This document shows, piece after piece, positions 25,128 to 34,108 of a stretch of DNA of 45,719 nucleotides (position 1 is the stretch's first letter; each line of letters begins with the position of its first letter). The DNA comes from Planctomycetaceae bacterium (lineage in GTDB: Bacteria > Planctomycetota > Planctomycetia > Planctomycetales > Planctomycetaceae): NCBI GenBank assembly GCA_023260695.1, contig JALQUR010000710.1, forward strand, positions 1 through 45,719. Direction: 5' to 3'. The translations under genes were made by a program, and so were the position numbers. The notes beneath the pieces are model-generated. The model was not told the origin of the DNA, ran no database searches, and saw nothing but the letters and a program-made list of their open reading frames with translations.

Positions 25128-25376
25128 ACAGGAAATACGACCATGAATTACCTGAAACTGCTCCGTACGAAGTCTATCGCGACAATTCGGCTTCTGCCAG
25201 AATCCATGTCAGGTGAGCAACCAGCCTTTCCGCACATTTCCAGCTTCTCCTGCCGCAGATTCTGACTTCAATAAGGGATTCTGAGGATCTATGCGGACGA
25301 TTTGTTGTCCGCTTTTGGTTAAGGACTCTTCGAAACCACGCCCCTCCCAGACGATGGCGAAACCCGAACATTCCCG

Positions 25377-26201
25377 ATGAATGCGACTGCAGCGACAATC
25401 CCTTCAGATTCTGGGCCACTGGTTGTTGTCAACGACCTGGTAAGAATCTTTGCAGCTGAACCGCAGCCGGTCGTTGCAGTGGATCACCTTTCCATTCAGG
25501 TCTGCGCTGGTGAAGTTTTCGGACTGCTGGGACCAAATGGCGCCGGAAAGACAACCACACTGCGAATCATGCTGGGACTGCAGTCGCCCGATGCCGGCAG
25601 TGTACACATCGCCGGTATCGACGTCACCGAAAACCCTCTGGAGGTGAAGCGACAGGTCTCACTCGTCTCCGCCTCTTCCGGCCTTTACCAGTGGCTGACT
25701 CCCCGCGAATTAATGTGGTATTTCGCAGATCTCTACGACATTCCCGACGAGGTCGCCGCAGCCCGTGTCGAATATCTCGCCGACCTTTTTGAAATCCGTG
25801 GTTTTCTGGATCGTCGCTGCGCAGGAATGAGTACCGGACAGCAGCAGCGAGTCAATCTGGCCAGATCGCTCATGCATGATCCACCCGTAGTTCTTCTGGA
25901 TGAACCGACACGCGGCCTTGATATCGTCGGCAGCAGCCGCATTTTTGAGTTCACCGGCCTGCTGCGAGATCAGGGGAAGGCTGTCGTCTTCTGCACACAT
26001 CGACTCGATGAAGCAGAACGCCTCTGTACCCGCTTTGGAATCATGAATCACGGCAGGCTGCATCTCGCAGGTACACTCGAAGAACTCCGCAGCAAGACAG
26101 GACTCCGACATCTTGCTGAGATGTTTCTGCAACTGGTGAATTCCTCGTCTGATCCCGCACCAGGCGTAATCGCTTCTCCCCAGTGGGAGGCAGACGCGTG
26201 A
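25377..26201 (+). CDS. ABC transporter ATP-binding protein, NatA-like
   Basis: The 274-residue ATPase subunit of an ABC-2-type exporter. Walker A is GPNGAGKTT at residues 52-60, the signature is MSTGQQQR at 151-158 (Thr replaces the second Ser/Gly of LSGGQ), Walker B is VVLLDEP at 171-177, the D-loop GLD follows and the switch His is in FCTHRLDEAE. The sequence is closest to NatA-type ATPases of the Na+ exporter NatAB. Its stop overlaps the start of the permease-protease gene (GTGA at 26198-26201), so the two are co-translated and almost certainly form one complex. Confidence 0.9.
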   Translation: MNATAATIPSDSGPLVVVNDLVRIFAAEPQPVVAVDHLSIQVCAGEVFGLLGPNGAGKTTTLRIMLGLQSPDAGSVHIAGIDVTENPLEVKRQVSLVSASSGLYQWLTPRELMWYFADLYDIPDEVAAARVEYLADLFEIRGFLDRRCAGMSTGQQQRVNLARSLMHDPPVVLLDEPTRGLDIVGSSRIFEFTGLLRDQGKAVVFCTHRLDEAERLCTRFGIMNHGRLHLAGTLEELRSKTGLRHLAEMFLQLVNSSSDPAPGVIASPQWEADA

Positions 26202-28429
26202 ATAATCCGGATCCTGCCCCTGTTCATCTGCCCTCCGGCAGACGCTCCCGCAGCAATCGAATTCTGCGACTCGCTCGCAAGGAACTGCGAGAATCGCTGC
26301 GGGATCGCCGCACGCTGGTCACACTGATCTTCATGCCTGTCCTGGTCTACCCACTACTCGGAATTGTGATCCAGCGATTCAGTATGTCCGGGTTTGACCC
26401 ATCTGCCCCGGCGTCAGTCGTTTTGCTGGATCAGACGATTTCCAGGTCAGATGCGGAACTGCTGCTGCGAGAAATCCCGGAACCGGAGCAGACCACTGCA
26501 GGGGCTGAGCCAACGGGGAATGATCCCTCCGCAACGGCACTGAATCCCGATGTACTGCAGCAGACACTTCTGAAACAGATCCGCCCCGATCGCCCGCGGA
26601 TCAGAATTGACGAAAATCGCTTTCCCCCGGAATTACTGAGGTCAGCGGTGCGTGAAGGCTATGCCGACGCCGCAGTTATTCTGGAACCCAGGACCACTGC
26701 ATCACTCGATTCACCGACATTCCGAATTGTGACCCGAGAGAGTGATCGCATCGGCAACGCCGTCGCCGATGAACTGACCCGCCGGATTACACTCAATCGG
26801 GATCAGAGTCTTCGGAATCTGCTGCGTCGTACACGCTTTGGACCGGAGCCGGTACTGTACATCGAACAGTCACGCATTCCTGCAGCTGGCCCTCCGGAGT
26901 CTCCCCTGAGCGCATTCGTGCCGCTGATGTTGTTGCTGATGACAATGACTGGCGCAGTGTACCCATCAATCGATCTGACTGCCGGAGAACGTGAGCGAGG
27001 CACACTGGAAATGCTGCTGGCCGCTCCAGTGTGTCGTCGTGATCTGCTGCTCGCAAAATTCTTCACTGTTCTTGTAGTTGCGGTACTGACGGCAATCGTA
27101 AACCTGATTGCTATGGTACTGACCCTGATCGCCTCCGGCTTTGATCAGGTTGTCTTCGGAGGTGGAATTGCACTGCTGACCATTCTTCAGCTGCTTCTGC
27201 TGCTCGTGGTCTTTGCCGCATTCTTCTCCGCTGTCCTGCTGTCAATTACCAGTCTGGCACGCAGTTTTCGTGAAGCGCAGGCGTGGCTTATCCCGCTGAT
27301 GCTGATTTCACTTGCCCCCGGAGTTCTCAGCCTGCTGCCCGGGATTCGATTAACAATACCGCTTGCCGTCACACCACTGATCAATATCGTGCTGCTCGCC
27401 AGAGACCTGCTGCAGGGGCGTGCTGGTTTTCCCGTGTTTCTGCTGACTCTTTCGTCCACCGCGGTCTGGGCAGTGGCGGCCGTCAATATCGCGGCCGGTA
27501 TTTTTGATCGCGATCTGCTGGCCACAGCCAGAGTATCTCGACATGCTGCTGGAAACCCCGACGCCGCCGCATCGCAGAACAGCCTGCCGACAATCGTCAT
27601 CTGGAAGTGCCTCGCGGTGCTGATTCCGTTTTTCGTGGTGCTCCCGGGACTTCGAGGAAGACTCGTCTCTCCAGAGAATATCACCGGTCAACTTCTGCTC
27701 TCCGCCGGAATCCTCATTCTGACCCTTGCTGTGATCCCGGCCTTTTTTATCCGCCGCTCCAAAGCAGACCTGAGAACAGGTTTTGCTCTGAACAGCACCC
27801 GACTCTCGAGTCTGCTGGCCGGGCTACTGATGGGACTTGGAGCCTGGACAATTGTGTATGAAGTTCTGATCTTCAATTCAGATCTGCGACTCTGGCAGCA
27901 ATTGCTGGAGAACTCCGAACTGCAGAACACGCTTGAGCGACTGATGAACACTGCGTCACTGCCGGTGAAGCTGCTGTGCCTTGCAGCGGTCCCGGCAGTC
28001 TGCGAAGAACTGTTCTTCCGCGGATTTCTGTTCAGCAGCCTCCGCAGTGCCTGGAATTCTCCGTTGCGAGCACTGGCGTTCACCTCCCTGCTGTTCGCCG
28101 CCGCACATGTCGTCACGGACGCATCACTCACGCTGGAGCGATTTCCGGGAACTCTGATGCTGGGGCTGTTGCTCGGGCTGGTCCGTATTCAGTCCGGCAG
28201 CATCCTGCCCGGAATTGTTCTGCACGCAGCAAACAATGCCTTTTTGCTCAGTCTTCCGCAGATCTCTCCATTTCTTGAAAAGCTGGGGATCTCACTGCAA
28301 CTTGAGGGGCAGGCACACCTGCCACCAGCACTCCTCGCAATTTCAGTCCCGCTGGTCTTCATTGGCTGGATTCTGCTTTCGGCCGGCCGGAAGCAACGCC
28401 GTGCAACCGACGAATCTCCCCAGCCCTGA
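26198..28429 (+). CDS. ABC-2 permease fused to CPBP intramembrane protease
   Basis: A 743-residue membrane protein with two parts. The first ~480 residues are an ABC-2 permease of NatB type: one N-terminal helix (LIFMPVLVYPLLGIVIQRF), a large external domain, then several helices around the block SIDLTAGERERGTLEMLLAAPVCRRDLLLAKF. The last ~250 residues are a CPBP (CAAX/bacteriocin-processing, Abi) protease with EELFFRG at about residue 602, FAAAHV and LHAANNAF as its Glu, His and His/Asn metal-site motifs. Fusions of this kind are known from planctomycete annotations, but the biological role is not. GTG 26198 overlaps the previous stop. Export of a peptide or lipid coupled to its cleavage is an inference. 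Confidence 0.88.
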   Translation: MNNPDPAPVHLPSGRRSRSNRILRLARKELRESLRDRRTLVTLIFMPVLVYPLLGIVIQRFSMSGFDPSAPASVVLLDQTISRSDAELLLREIPEPEQTTAGAEPTGNDPSATALNPDVLQQTLLKQIRPDRPRIRIDENRFPPELLRSAVREGYADAAVILEPRTTASLDSPTFRIVTRESDRIGNAVADELTRRITLNRDQSLRNLLRRTRFGPEPVLYIEQSRIPAAGPPESPLSAFVPLMLLLMTMTGAVYPSIDLTAGERERGTLEMLLAAPVCRRDLLLAKFFTVLVVAVLTAIVNLIAMVLTLIASGFDQVVFGGGIALLTILQLLLLLVVFAAFFSAVLLSITSLARSFREAQAWLIPLMLISLAPGVLSLLPGIRLTIPLAVTPLINIVLLARDLLQGRAGFPVFLLTLSSTAVWAVAAVNIAAGIFDRDLLATARVSRHAAGNPDAAASQNSLPTIVIWKCLAVLIPFFVVLPGLRGRLVSPENITGQLLLSAGILILTLAVIPAFFIRRSKADLRTGFALNSTRLSSLLAGLLMGLGAWTIVYEVLIFNSDLRLWQQLLENSELQNTLERLMNTASLPVKLLCLAAVPAVCEELFFRGFLFSSLRSAWNSPLRALAFTSLLFAAAHVVTDASLTLERFPGTLMLGLLLGLVRIQSGSILPGIVLHAANNAFLLSLPQISPFLEKLGISLQLEGQAHLPPALLAISVPLVFIGWILLSAGRKQRRATDESPQP

Positions 28430-28658
28430 TTCTGTCAGCACGGCCTTGCCGCAGCTTTTTGCACTGTTTTCCTGCGAATCCTTTCGTCTGCAGCCTCACT
28501 TCAGCCACTTCACGGCCCGGGCGCATCGCGCCGCAATTCGCAGCGTTCTTCAACGATCTGGCTGATTTCCAGCACATTTTCACCTGGTAATACGCGTTAG
28601 AATCCCGGGGCTGACTGCCATGTGAGCCTCCCCACCTGAATTCCCCGACAGGTCACTA

Positions 28659-29168
28659 TTGCGAATCGCCGGCCTGTATCCTGCTGTTGCGGATGCAGTC
28701 ACAGGCAAGTGGAAAGCTCGTTTGATGCGAAGTGCGGCAGGAATACGGCTCAGCGATTCGGACGTCCGAAAGCTGCAGGAAGGACTTTCCAGGAATGACT
28801 TTTCCCCACGGGTCCACCAGCGAATCCGGATTGCACTCGCCGCAAATCAGGGAATGAAAAATCAATCAATTGCATCAATGCTGAACTGCTCGCGGCGAAC
28901 TGTCGGCATCTGGCGCCAACGCATCGCTGAAAATGGTATCGACAGGATCCTCGCTGCATCGTCCCGACCGGGACGACGCCCCGTTCGCAGAATGCAGGTG
29001 GAGCAGACTGTCCTGAAACTCTGTCAGAATCAGCAGCCCAGGATCGGACGGCGCTGGACAGTCAGATCTCTCGCGGCAGCAGTTAATGTCAGTAAGGATA
29101 CCGTCCTGCGGATTCTCCAGAGCCACGAGATTGACCTGAGAGATCCTGAGACAACGCGATCTGCATGA
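28659..29168 (+). CDS. Transposase-derived helix-turn-helix protein (IS630 N-terminal type), no catalytic domain
   Basis: A 169-residue basic protein. From about residue 30 it follows the N-terminal DNA-binding half of IS630-type transposases: LSDSDVRKLQEGLSRNDFSPRVHQRIRIALAANQGMKNQSIASMLNCSRRTVGIWRQRIAENGIDRIL, the SRPGRRP linker, and a second HTH (WTVRSLAAAVNVSKDTVLRILQ). It stops where the DDE catalytic domain should begin, and no DDE sequence follows. No terminal inverted repeats were seen. It is thus either an insertion-sequence relic or a domesticated DNA-binding protein; the intact two-HTH frame favours the second. The start (TTG 28659 or the ATG near 28722) is uncertain. Confidence 0.65.
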   Translation: MRIAGLYPAVADAVTGKWKARLMRSAAGIRLSDSDVRKLQEGLSRNDFSPRVHQRIRIALAANQGMKNQSIASMLNCSRRTVGIWRQRIAENGIDRILAASSRPGRRPVRRMQVEQTVLKLCQNQQPRIGRRWTVRSLAAAVNVSKDTVLRILQSHEIDLRDPETTRSA

Positions 29169-29267
29169 ACCATGCACCTGCCGCACGAGTACAGCACTCA
29201 ATGACGCCGATGAGGACTGGATTCACACAAGTCCTGGCCGCTCAGCTCACCAGCCCTCGCACCCCGG

Positions 29268-29645
29268 TCAACTGTCGCCCTTGTCCCCCAGCACAGCGGC
29301 AATCTTTTCTCGCGTCGCAGCCGAGTTCAGTTCTGCCTTGCCAAAACCGTCTGCTGCCCCGACCGCCACAGCTCGTTGCTGCCAGTCCGGGTAATTGGAC
29401 ACAAGCATTACCGGTGTGTCGCTGTATTCAGATCTGCAGAGTCGCTCGATCAGTGCCAGTCCATCACTCCCATCCGCATCCAGCACCCGATTGACAAGGA
29501 TCAGACGGTACGTGCCGGCCTGCAGATACTGCAACGCTTCCGACTCTGTTGCGGCAGCATCAACATCAGCAGCAAAACTACTCTTCAGGTAGAAAGAGAT
29601 CCCCGCATGATCGGGGCGACACTGGCCAATACTCAGCACTCGCAT
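29268..29645 (-). CDS. Stand-alone receiver-domain protein lacking the phospho-acceptor Asp
   Basis: A 125-residue single-domain protein with the alternating beta/alpha pattern of response-regulator receivers (MRVLSIGQ, YRLILVNRVLDADGSDGLALIERL, TPVMLVSNYPD, AVAVGAADGFGKAEL). The conserved Lys of strand five (Lys103) and the Ser of strand four (Ser83) are present. The phospho-acceptor position at the end of strand three is Asn52 in place of Asp, and the acidic pair after strand one is missing. It is probably a pseudo-receiver acting by protein contact, not by phosphorylation. No kinase or output gene adjoins it. Confidence 0.75.
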   Translation of the reverse strand: MRVLSIGQCRPDHAGISFYLKSSFAADVDAAATESEALQYLQAGTYRLILVNRVLDADGSDGLALIERLCRSEYSDTPVMLVSNYPDWQQRAVAVGAADGFGKAELNSAATREKIAAVLGDKGDS

Positions 29646-29730
29646 AACAGGACCTTCTCAAGTCAGACAGAGATCAACAGCGGGATCGGACGCCCTGAAC
29701 CTGAACGTGCCGGCAATGCCCATACGCAGA

Positions 29731-29771
29731 CAAAAGAAAAAGCCCCGGCGGCTTTCGCACGCCGGAGCTTT
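29731..29771 (-). terminator. Rho-independent terminator of the metalloprotease gene
   Basis: On the minus strand a 12-bp stem with one mismatch (29760-29771 with 29739-29750) encloses a 9-base loop and runs into TTTTCTTTTG. It lies about 50 bases after the metalloprotease stop. Confidence 0.85.
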
Positions 29772-29822
29772 CCAGTGTTCACTGCGGGAAGCTGCTGCCT
29801 TCCGCAGAGTCCCATCGGCCGA

Positions 29823-32651
29823 TCATGGATTCAGAATATAATCTGCATCCAGCGCCTTGGCGACCCGAGCAGCTGCCTGATTCAGGTGAGCTGTGGTGTA
29901 CGGATCATGACGATCGGCAGCAGCCGCCTGAGCAGCCTCAATCTTCTGTCCGATCGAACGCAGCTGTTCGGCAGCAAGCATTGAAATTGCCCGCCCTGCT
30001 GCACTCTGCGAACGCCCAGGCAGCGTCAGGTCAATCAATCGATCCAGATGCTCTGCCTGCAGGTTGCGACGCAGACTGGAAATCAGCGGCTTGCGAGCTG
30101 AATACTGCCCTTCAGCCTGAACGCCAAGCTCTGTCCAGACTGCATCCGAAACAGTATTGAGCATCTCAGGCAGAGTGAGCATATCGGCGTCGGTCGCGAC
30201 ACGAAACTCGTTGTCGTAAACTCGCCCAAGCGTTGTGGGATTCATCAGACCCGTCAGAGCTGATGCCTGAATTCCGACAATCGTGTCATGGATCGGCCAC
30301 GTGCTGTCAGAACTCATTGAAGCACGATCATCAAACCACTTGTCCAGACCCATTGCTGTCGTCAGCTCCGGAGTCAGGCCGAATGATGCGTCTTCAAAGG
30401 CTGTCTTCAGCACGAAATTGAGAGCAGCACGCTGTGTCTCTGCAGGAACCACCTCAATCGGCTTGCGGCCGTTCGGGTCGCCCTTGCGATCACGATTCAC
30501 GTGAGCACCACCGACCCAGTTTGCCATCATTGAAATGGCTCTGGTCTGCATGCTCAGCGTCAGATCATAACCATACCGCACGCGATCCCAGCTGTCTCCG
30601 TCCTTGATGAAGCTGTCGAGCAGTCGAGCACGATGAAAGTTTGCCAGCTTGATGTTCTCCTCGGCGAAATCCAGCGGATTCTTCGAGAAGTCATAGCGAC
30701 GAGCCAGCGGATCAGGTCCACCGGTGTCCTCGTCGGTCGCAAACACAAGCTCAGGCTCGGCCACGCGCTTCAGGACCTCTTTTGTGTCACCAAAGGTGTA
30801 ACCATACTCGATTGCCCACATGTCATAAGGACCAACTCCCGTCATGGAGTAGTCCCCCTGCATCTGACCGGATTCGAGTCGGTAGTTGACGCCGATGTAG
30901 TCCATCACCGAGCCTGCCAGTTGCTTCTTGCCACTGACTTCTTCACTGTTGATCTGATCCAGTGTGTAAACACTGGATGCCTTGAAGTTGTGTCGCAGGC
31001 CCAGCGTGTGTCCCACTTCATGAGCCACCAGGTGTGAAATCAGCGGACCAACGAATGACTCCGGCATACCGTCCAGCATCTGACCGGGATCTTCTTTCTT
31101 TTCTTCTTCCTTCTTTTCTTCACCTTCTGCAGCAGCCGGCTTTTCGCCACCTTCATCGGCCAGAGTCGCCAGCATGTCGAAAGTCATCCGAGCAACGGCA
31201 ACATCCATGGACAGGCCGTCCGCTGCAAGACACAACCCGTTGACCTGACTGCTTCGCTGCAGACCATCGAACTCCTGGTCACCCAGAATTGTCGGGTCAG
31301 CGCTGAAGAGTGGATGTCCAGCGTAGGGCTGAGCACTCTGAGCCCGAATCTGCTCCGCAATCGTGGCTCGCATCGACGGACTGGCCAGCCGTACGCGAGG
31401 GTCCCACTGAGGATTCTGAGCCAGCCACGCCAGCGTGTCAGGACCGTAACCTTCCATCGCAATCTTAGGCAACAGTTCTGAAAACTGCTTGCGGTAATGT
31501 CGAATCCAGCCATCCGTCAGAATGATGTCTGCATCCAGAATCTGACCAGTCAGCGGATGCACTCGGCTGGGACCAATCGCAGTACCAATGTCATTGTTCA
31601 GCCAGCGAACAAAATTGTACTGCACGTTTTCAGGATCCTTGTCCATGTGAGCCCCGGACGCAGCATCCTGATAGTAGACCTCAATTGCGTTGGTCAGCCC
31701 CACGTTCTCGAAGGCCTTGTTCCACGCCAGAATTCCATCCCGCACCCAGCGGCGATAACGGATCGGTGTCGTGTGCTCAATGTAGAATACGATGGGATTC
31801 TTCGGGGGACTGACCTTCAGACGCGGATCCGCCTTCTCAAGGAACCAGCGATTTGCATAGCGAACCCTGGTTTCGCGATCGTCATAGCGAGCCAGATCTG
31901 AATAGGACGTTGTGAAGAATCCAACACGCGAATCGGCAACTCGAGGTTTATAACCGGTGTTGTCAGGAATGTTGCTGATGGAGAAATGCAGAATCTTCAG
32001 CGTGCCACCTTCAGTCGATGGCACTTCAAAGGAAATCTCAACGTTGTCCCTGAAAGCCTTCGCTGTGCGAATGGACATGATTCCTCGCTGAGTCATTGCG
32101 GCGTTGAACTGCGCCGGACCAATGCTGTAGCGGGCATCCGGGTTGAGCAGCATCGCGTCCAGATCGATTACCGGTCCGCCATTTGCCCCCATCGAAACAA
32201 TTGGAACTTCCATGAGCACACGGTCTGTGAACAGACGCTTCACACTCTCCTTTGCCTCACGCTCTCCTTCGGCCCGAGTTTCAATCTCAGGGCCCATCAG
32301 AGCCAGACGCTTGTCATAACGACGCCAGTACACGTAGTACTCAGCTGCATGCAGACCAGCGTACGTCTCACCACTGGCAACGGTCGTCGCAATGAAATAC
32401 TTCCTGCTGGCGTAATCGCGAGGCAGTTCGGCCAGAACCTGGGAGTCCTTGCTGTTGACGTACAGCGTGTACATCGGCTGCACACCCGGCTCCGTGACCA
32501 CCTTCTCGTAGCCGTTGCTCACAGTTGCAAACGGAGGAAACTCCGGTTGCGGTGGAGCTGGCGTTGCCTGTTGTGCAGTTGCAGTTACGGTGGAAACTGC
32601 AAGTCCCGCCGCTACAGCCGTCTGCATCACACGAAACCATGCCTTGTGCAT
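29823..32651 (-). CDS. Large secreted zinc metalloprotease (DUF5117/DUF4953 type)
   Basis: A 942-residue secreted protein with a signal peptide (MQTAVAAGLAVSTVTATAQQ). The active site near residue 545 is HEVGHTLGLRH, the extended HExxHxxGxxH zinc motif of metzincin-like proteases, followed by NFKASSVYTLDQIN as in the DUF4953 family. The upstream part (YTLYVNSKDSQVLAELPRDY, YVYWRRYDKRLALMGPEIETR) corresponds to DUF5117. Just before the active-site domain lies a low-complexity Glu/Lys insert (GEEKKEEEKKEDPGQ). The C-terminal part is largely helical. Substrates are unknown. It has its own terminator downstream and a non-coding minisatellite region upstream, so it is probably transcribed alone. 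Confidence 0.9.
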   Translation of the reverse strand: MHKAWFRVMQTAVAAGLAVSTVTATAQQATPAPPQPEFPPFATVSNGYEKVVTEPGVQPMYTLYVNSKDSQVLAELPRDYASRKYFIATTVASGETYAGLHAAEYYVYWRRYDKRLALMGPEIETRAEGEREAKESVKRLFTDRVLMEVPIVSMGANGGPVIDLDAMLLNPDARYSIGPAQFNAAMTQRGIMSIRTAKAFRDNVEISFEVPSTEGGTLKILHFSISNIPDNTGYKPRVADSRVGFFTTSYSDLARYDDRETRVRYANRWFLEKADPRLKVSPPKNPIVFYIEHTTPIRYRRWVRDGILAWNKAFENVGLTNAIEVYYQDAASGAHMDKDPENVQYNFVRWLNNDIGTAIGPSRVHPLTGQILDADIILTDGWIRHYRKQFSELLPKIAMEGYGPDTLAWLAQNPQWDPRVRLASPSMRATIAEQIRAQSAQPYAGHPLFSADPTILGDQEFDGLQRSSQVNGLCLAADGLSMDVAVARMTFDMLATLADEGGEKPAAAEGEEKKEEEKKEDPGQMLDGMPESFVGPLISHLVAHEVGHTLGLRHNFKASSVYTLDQINSEEVSGKKQLAGSVMDYIGVNYRLESGQMQGDYSMTGVGPYDMWAIEYGYTFGDTKEVLKRVAEPELVFATDEDTGGPDPLARRYDFSKNPLDFAEENIKLANFHRARLLDSFIKDGDSWDRVRYGYDLTLSMQTRAISMMANWVGGAHVNRDRKGDPNGRKPIEVVPAETQRAALNFVLKTAFEDASFGLTPELTTAMGLDKWFDDRASMSSDSTWPIHDTIVGIQASALTGLMNPTTLGRVYDNEFRVATDADMLTLPEMLNTVSDAVWTELGVQAEGQYSARKPLISSLRRNLQAEHLDRLIDLTLPGRSQSAAGRAISMLAAEQLRSIGQKIEAAQAAAADRHDPYTTAHLNQAAARVAKALDADYILNP

Positions 32652-32870
32652 TGGCAGCCTTCCTTCTGATCGAATAAAAATGTACAGGAAGATCCGAAAT
32701 CAGTGGTCACGAATGACTGCTCTGGCAACTTGCTGCCAACACTGACGTTTCTCCTGCTGAATCAGTTTCACCTGTTGAGTCAATTGACCAGTCTGCCCGG
32801 CAACCAACGCCCTGTTTCGATTCCATGGCGCAGTTCAATGCCGGACCCGCATGAAAATCCCGATGCTGCA

Positions 32871-32942
32871 GGACCACAGTCAGCCACTGGACCACAGTCA
32901 GCCACTGGACCACAGTCAGCCACTGGACCACAGTCAGCCACT
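32871..32942. repeat. 18-bp tandem repeat, four perfect copies
   Basis: GGACCACAGTCAGCCACT is repeated four times without a mismatch, followed by a partial copy. There are no spacers, so this is a minisatellite and not a CRISPR. Confidence 0.95.
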
Positions 32943-32990
32943 GGCGACTTCAAACCAGAAATCGTCCAGAACCAGCAAGCGGTCCACCGC

Positions 32991-33088
32991 CAGCCCGCAG
33001 TCGCCAGCCCGCAGTCGCCACCCTGCAGTCGCCAGCCCGCAGTCGCCCCCCTGCAGTCGCCACCCTGCAGTCGCCACCCTGCACGCCG
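32991..33088. repeat. 14-bp tandem repeat, about seven degenerate copies
   Basis: Units of the type CAGCCCGCAGTCGC or CACCCTGCAGTCGC follow head to tail; the last is degraded. The unit length is not a multiple of three, which argues against coding. It begins 48 bases after the 18-bp array. Confidence 0.92.
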
Positions 33089-33285
33089 GAAAACAGCGAA
33101 CTGTCCGCCGGCGTTCTGCAGACTGGAGCGTGCACGTTGCAGCCTGCACACTCTGCCACAGGCCCCCTCCCGAGTCCTGTGTTATTCGGAAAATCACATG
33201 ATGCTTGGCTGGATGCCATTGATGGCCCCGAGCCACAAACACCCAGATCTCCGCCTGAGCCCCGTCGCAGCAAACCCCGAATTCT

Positions 33286-33349
33286 ACCCGGCCACCCTGA
33301 ACTAACAAACGCTGTGAGCCCTGAACGACACAAGTTGGCCGGGTTTTTT
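33286..33349 (+). terminator. Possible terminator with long loop
   Basis: ACCCGGCCA (33286-33294) and TGGCCGGGT (33336-33344) are a perfect 9-bp inverted pair and the second arm runs into six T. The 41-base loop is long. No plus-strand gene precedes it, so if real it would end an unannotated RNA crossing the repeat arrays. Confidence 0.35.
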
Positions 33350-33498
33350 GAACTGTTCTGGCAACAGTGGAGCGAAACGAAAACATGCGCCAGACAATAA
33401 ACACAACCTAATGCGAATCTTCCTCGCTCGAGATCACCACCGCCACAGCCGCTCGATTTTCACCCGCAAGTGCCTGCTTTGCCGCAAAATTGCCGCTT

Positions 33499-34056
33499 TC
33501 AGTCAGTGGACAGGGTGCCAATTTCCTTCCCCGAGACCGGATCCAGTCGCTTCGCCCGATCAAGCATCCAACGGTCTCCCTCTTTGAGCCAGTGTGTGCT
33601 CCAGCGCGTCGCCACGTGCTGTGTGCCCATCCCCGGGATCGTGATCTCGCTGTTTCGAGGAGTCACTCCGCCGTTTGCACGAAAGTTCACATCTGCACTC
33701 TGTCCGTCTGCCGAAACCTGAGCCTCATAGCTGCGAATCGACATCGTCGGTGCGATCCGAACCAGATCCAGAGCCTGCTCCGCCAATACCCGCAGCTCTT
33801 CGCTGTCCCGCGCTACAAATGTCTGCACCAGCTCAATGTCGTCCGCCACAAACGCACTGCGGAGACCCTGTAGACGCCCCTCCAGCTGCTCCGCCGGAGA
33901 TTCCACTGCTGCATCGAGGAACCAGACCAGGCCGGCCGCAAGAATCAGTCCGCCCCCAATCAGCTTTCCCCGGGGCACTCGCAGGATCAGAACAACGGCC
34001 GCAGCACCGACCAGAAGAATCAGCGTGACCAGAGAATTCTCTGTAATCCCATTCAT
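33499..34056 (-). CDS. Small membrane-anchored protein with NTF2-like soluble domain
   Basis: A 185-residue protein. Two N-terminal membrane segments (LVTLILLVGAAAVVLILRV and LIGGGLILAAGLVWFLDAAV) are followed by a soluble domain of about 125 residues (GLRSAFVADDIELVQTFVARDSEEL, then VNFRANGGVTPRNSEITIPGM, THWLKEGDRWMLDRAKRLDPVSG) that resembles the NTF2/SnoaL-like cone fold. I chose ATG 34056, with AGGAGG before it; the longer open frame overlaps the upstream amidohydrolase gene. It is the last gene of the minus-strand cluster. Function is unknown. Confidence 0.75.
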   Translation of the reverse strand: MNGITENSLVTLILLVGAAAVVLILRVPRGKLIGGGLILAAGLVWFLDAAVESPAEQLEGRLQGLRSAFVADDIELVQTFVARDSEELRVLAEQALDLVRIAPTMSIRSYEAQVSADGQSADVNFRANGGVTPRNSEITIPGMGTQHVATRWSTHWLKEGDRWMLDRAKRLDPVSGKEIGTLSTD

Positions 34057-34108
34057 CTTGCCCCCCTCCTGCCGCGATTGGTTCTGATTGACAACACACT
34101 GTGCCGCA

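Larger units (their letters stand above)
32652..33498. other. Gene-free region with minisatellites
   Basis: Nearly 850 bases between the metalloprotease start and the end of the next minus-strand gene. It holds two adjacent tandem arrays (32871-32942 and 32991-33088) and a possible terminator at 33286-33349. Long open frames here on both strands are products of the repeats and are not supported as genes. Confidence 0.6.

Noticed and set aside
28659-29168. Complete IS630 insertion sequence
   Set aside because: No DDE domain, no terminal inverted repeats and no target-site duplication were found.
32871-33088. CRISPR array
   Set aside because: The copies are directly adjacent with no unique spacers, and no cas gene is present.
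32703-33305. 200-codon plus-strand frame, and minus-strand frames, across the tandem repeats
   Set aside because: The frames exist only because the repeats lack stops; the 14-bp unit breaks any repeat periodicity in protein, and no family or ribosome-binding site is seen.
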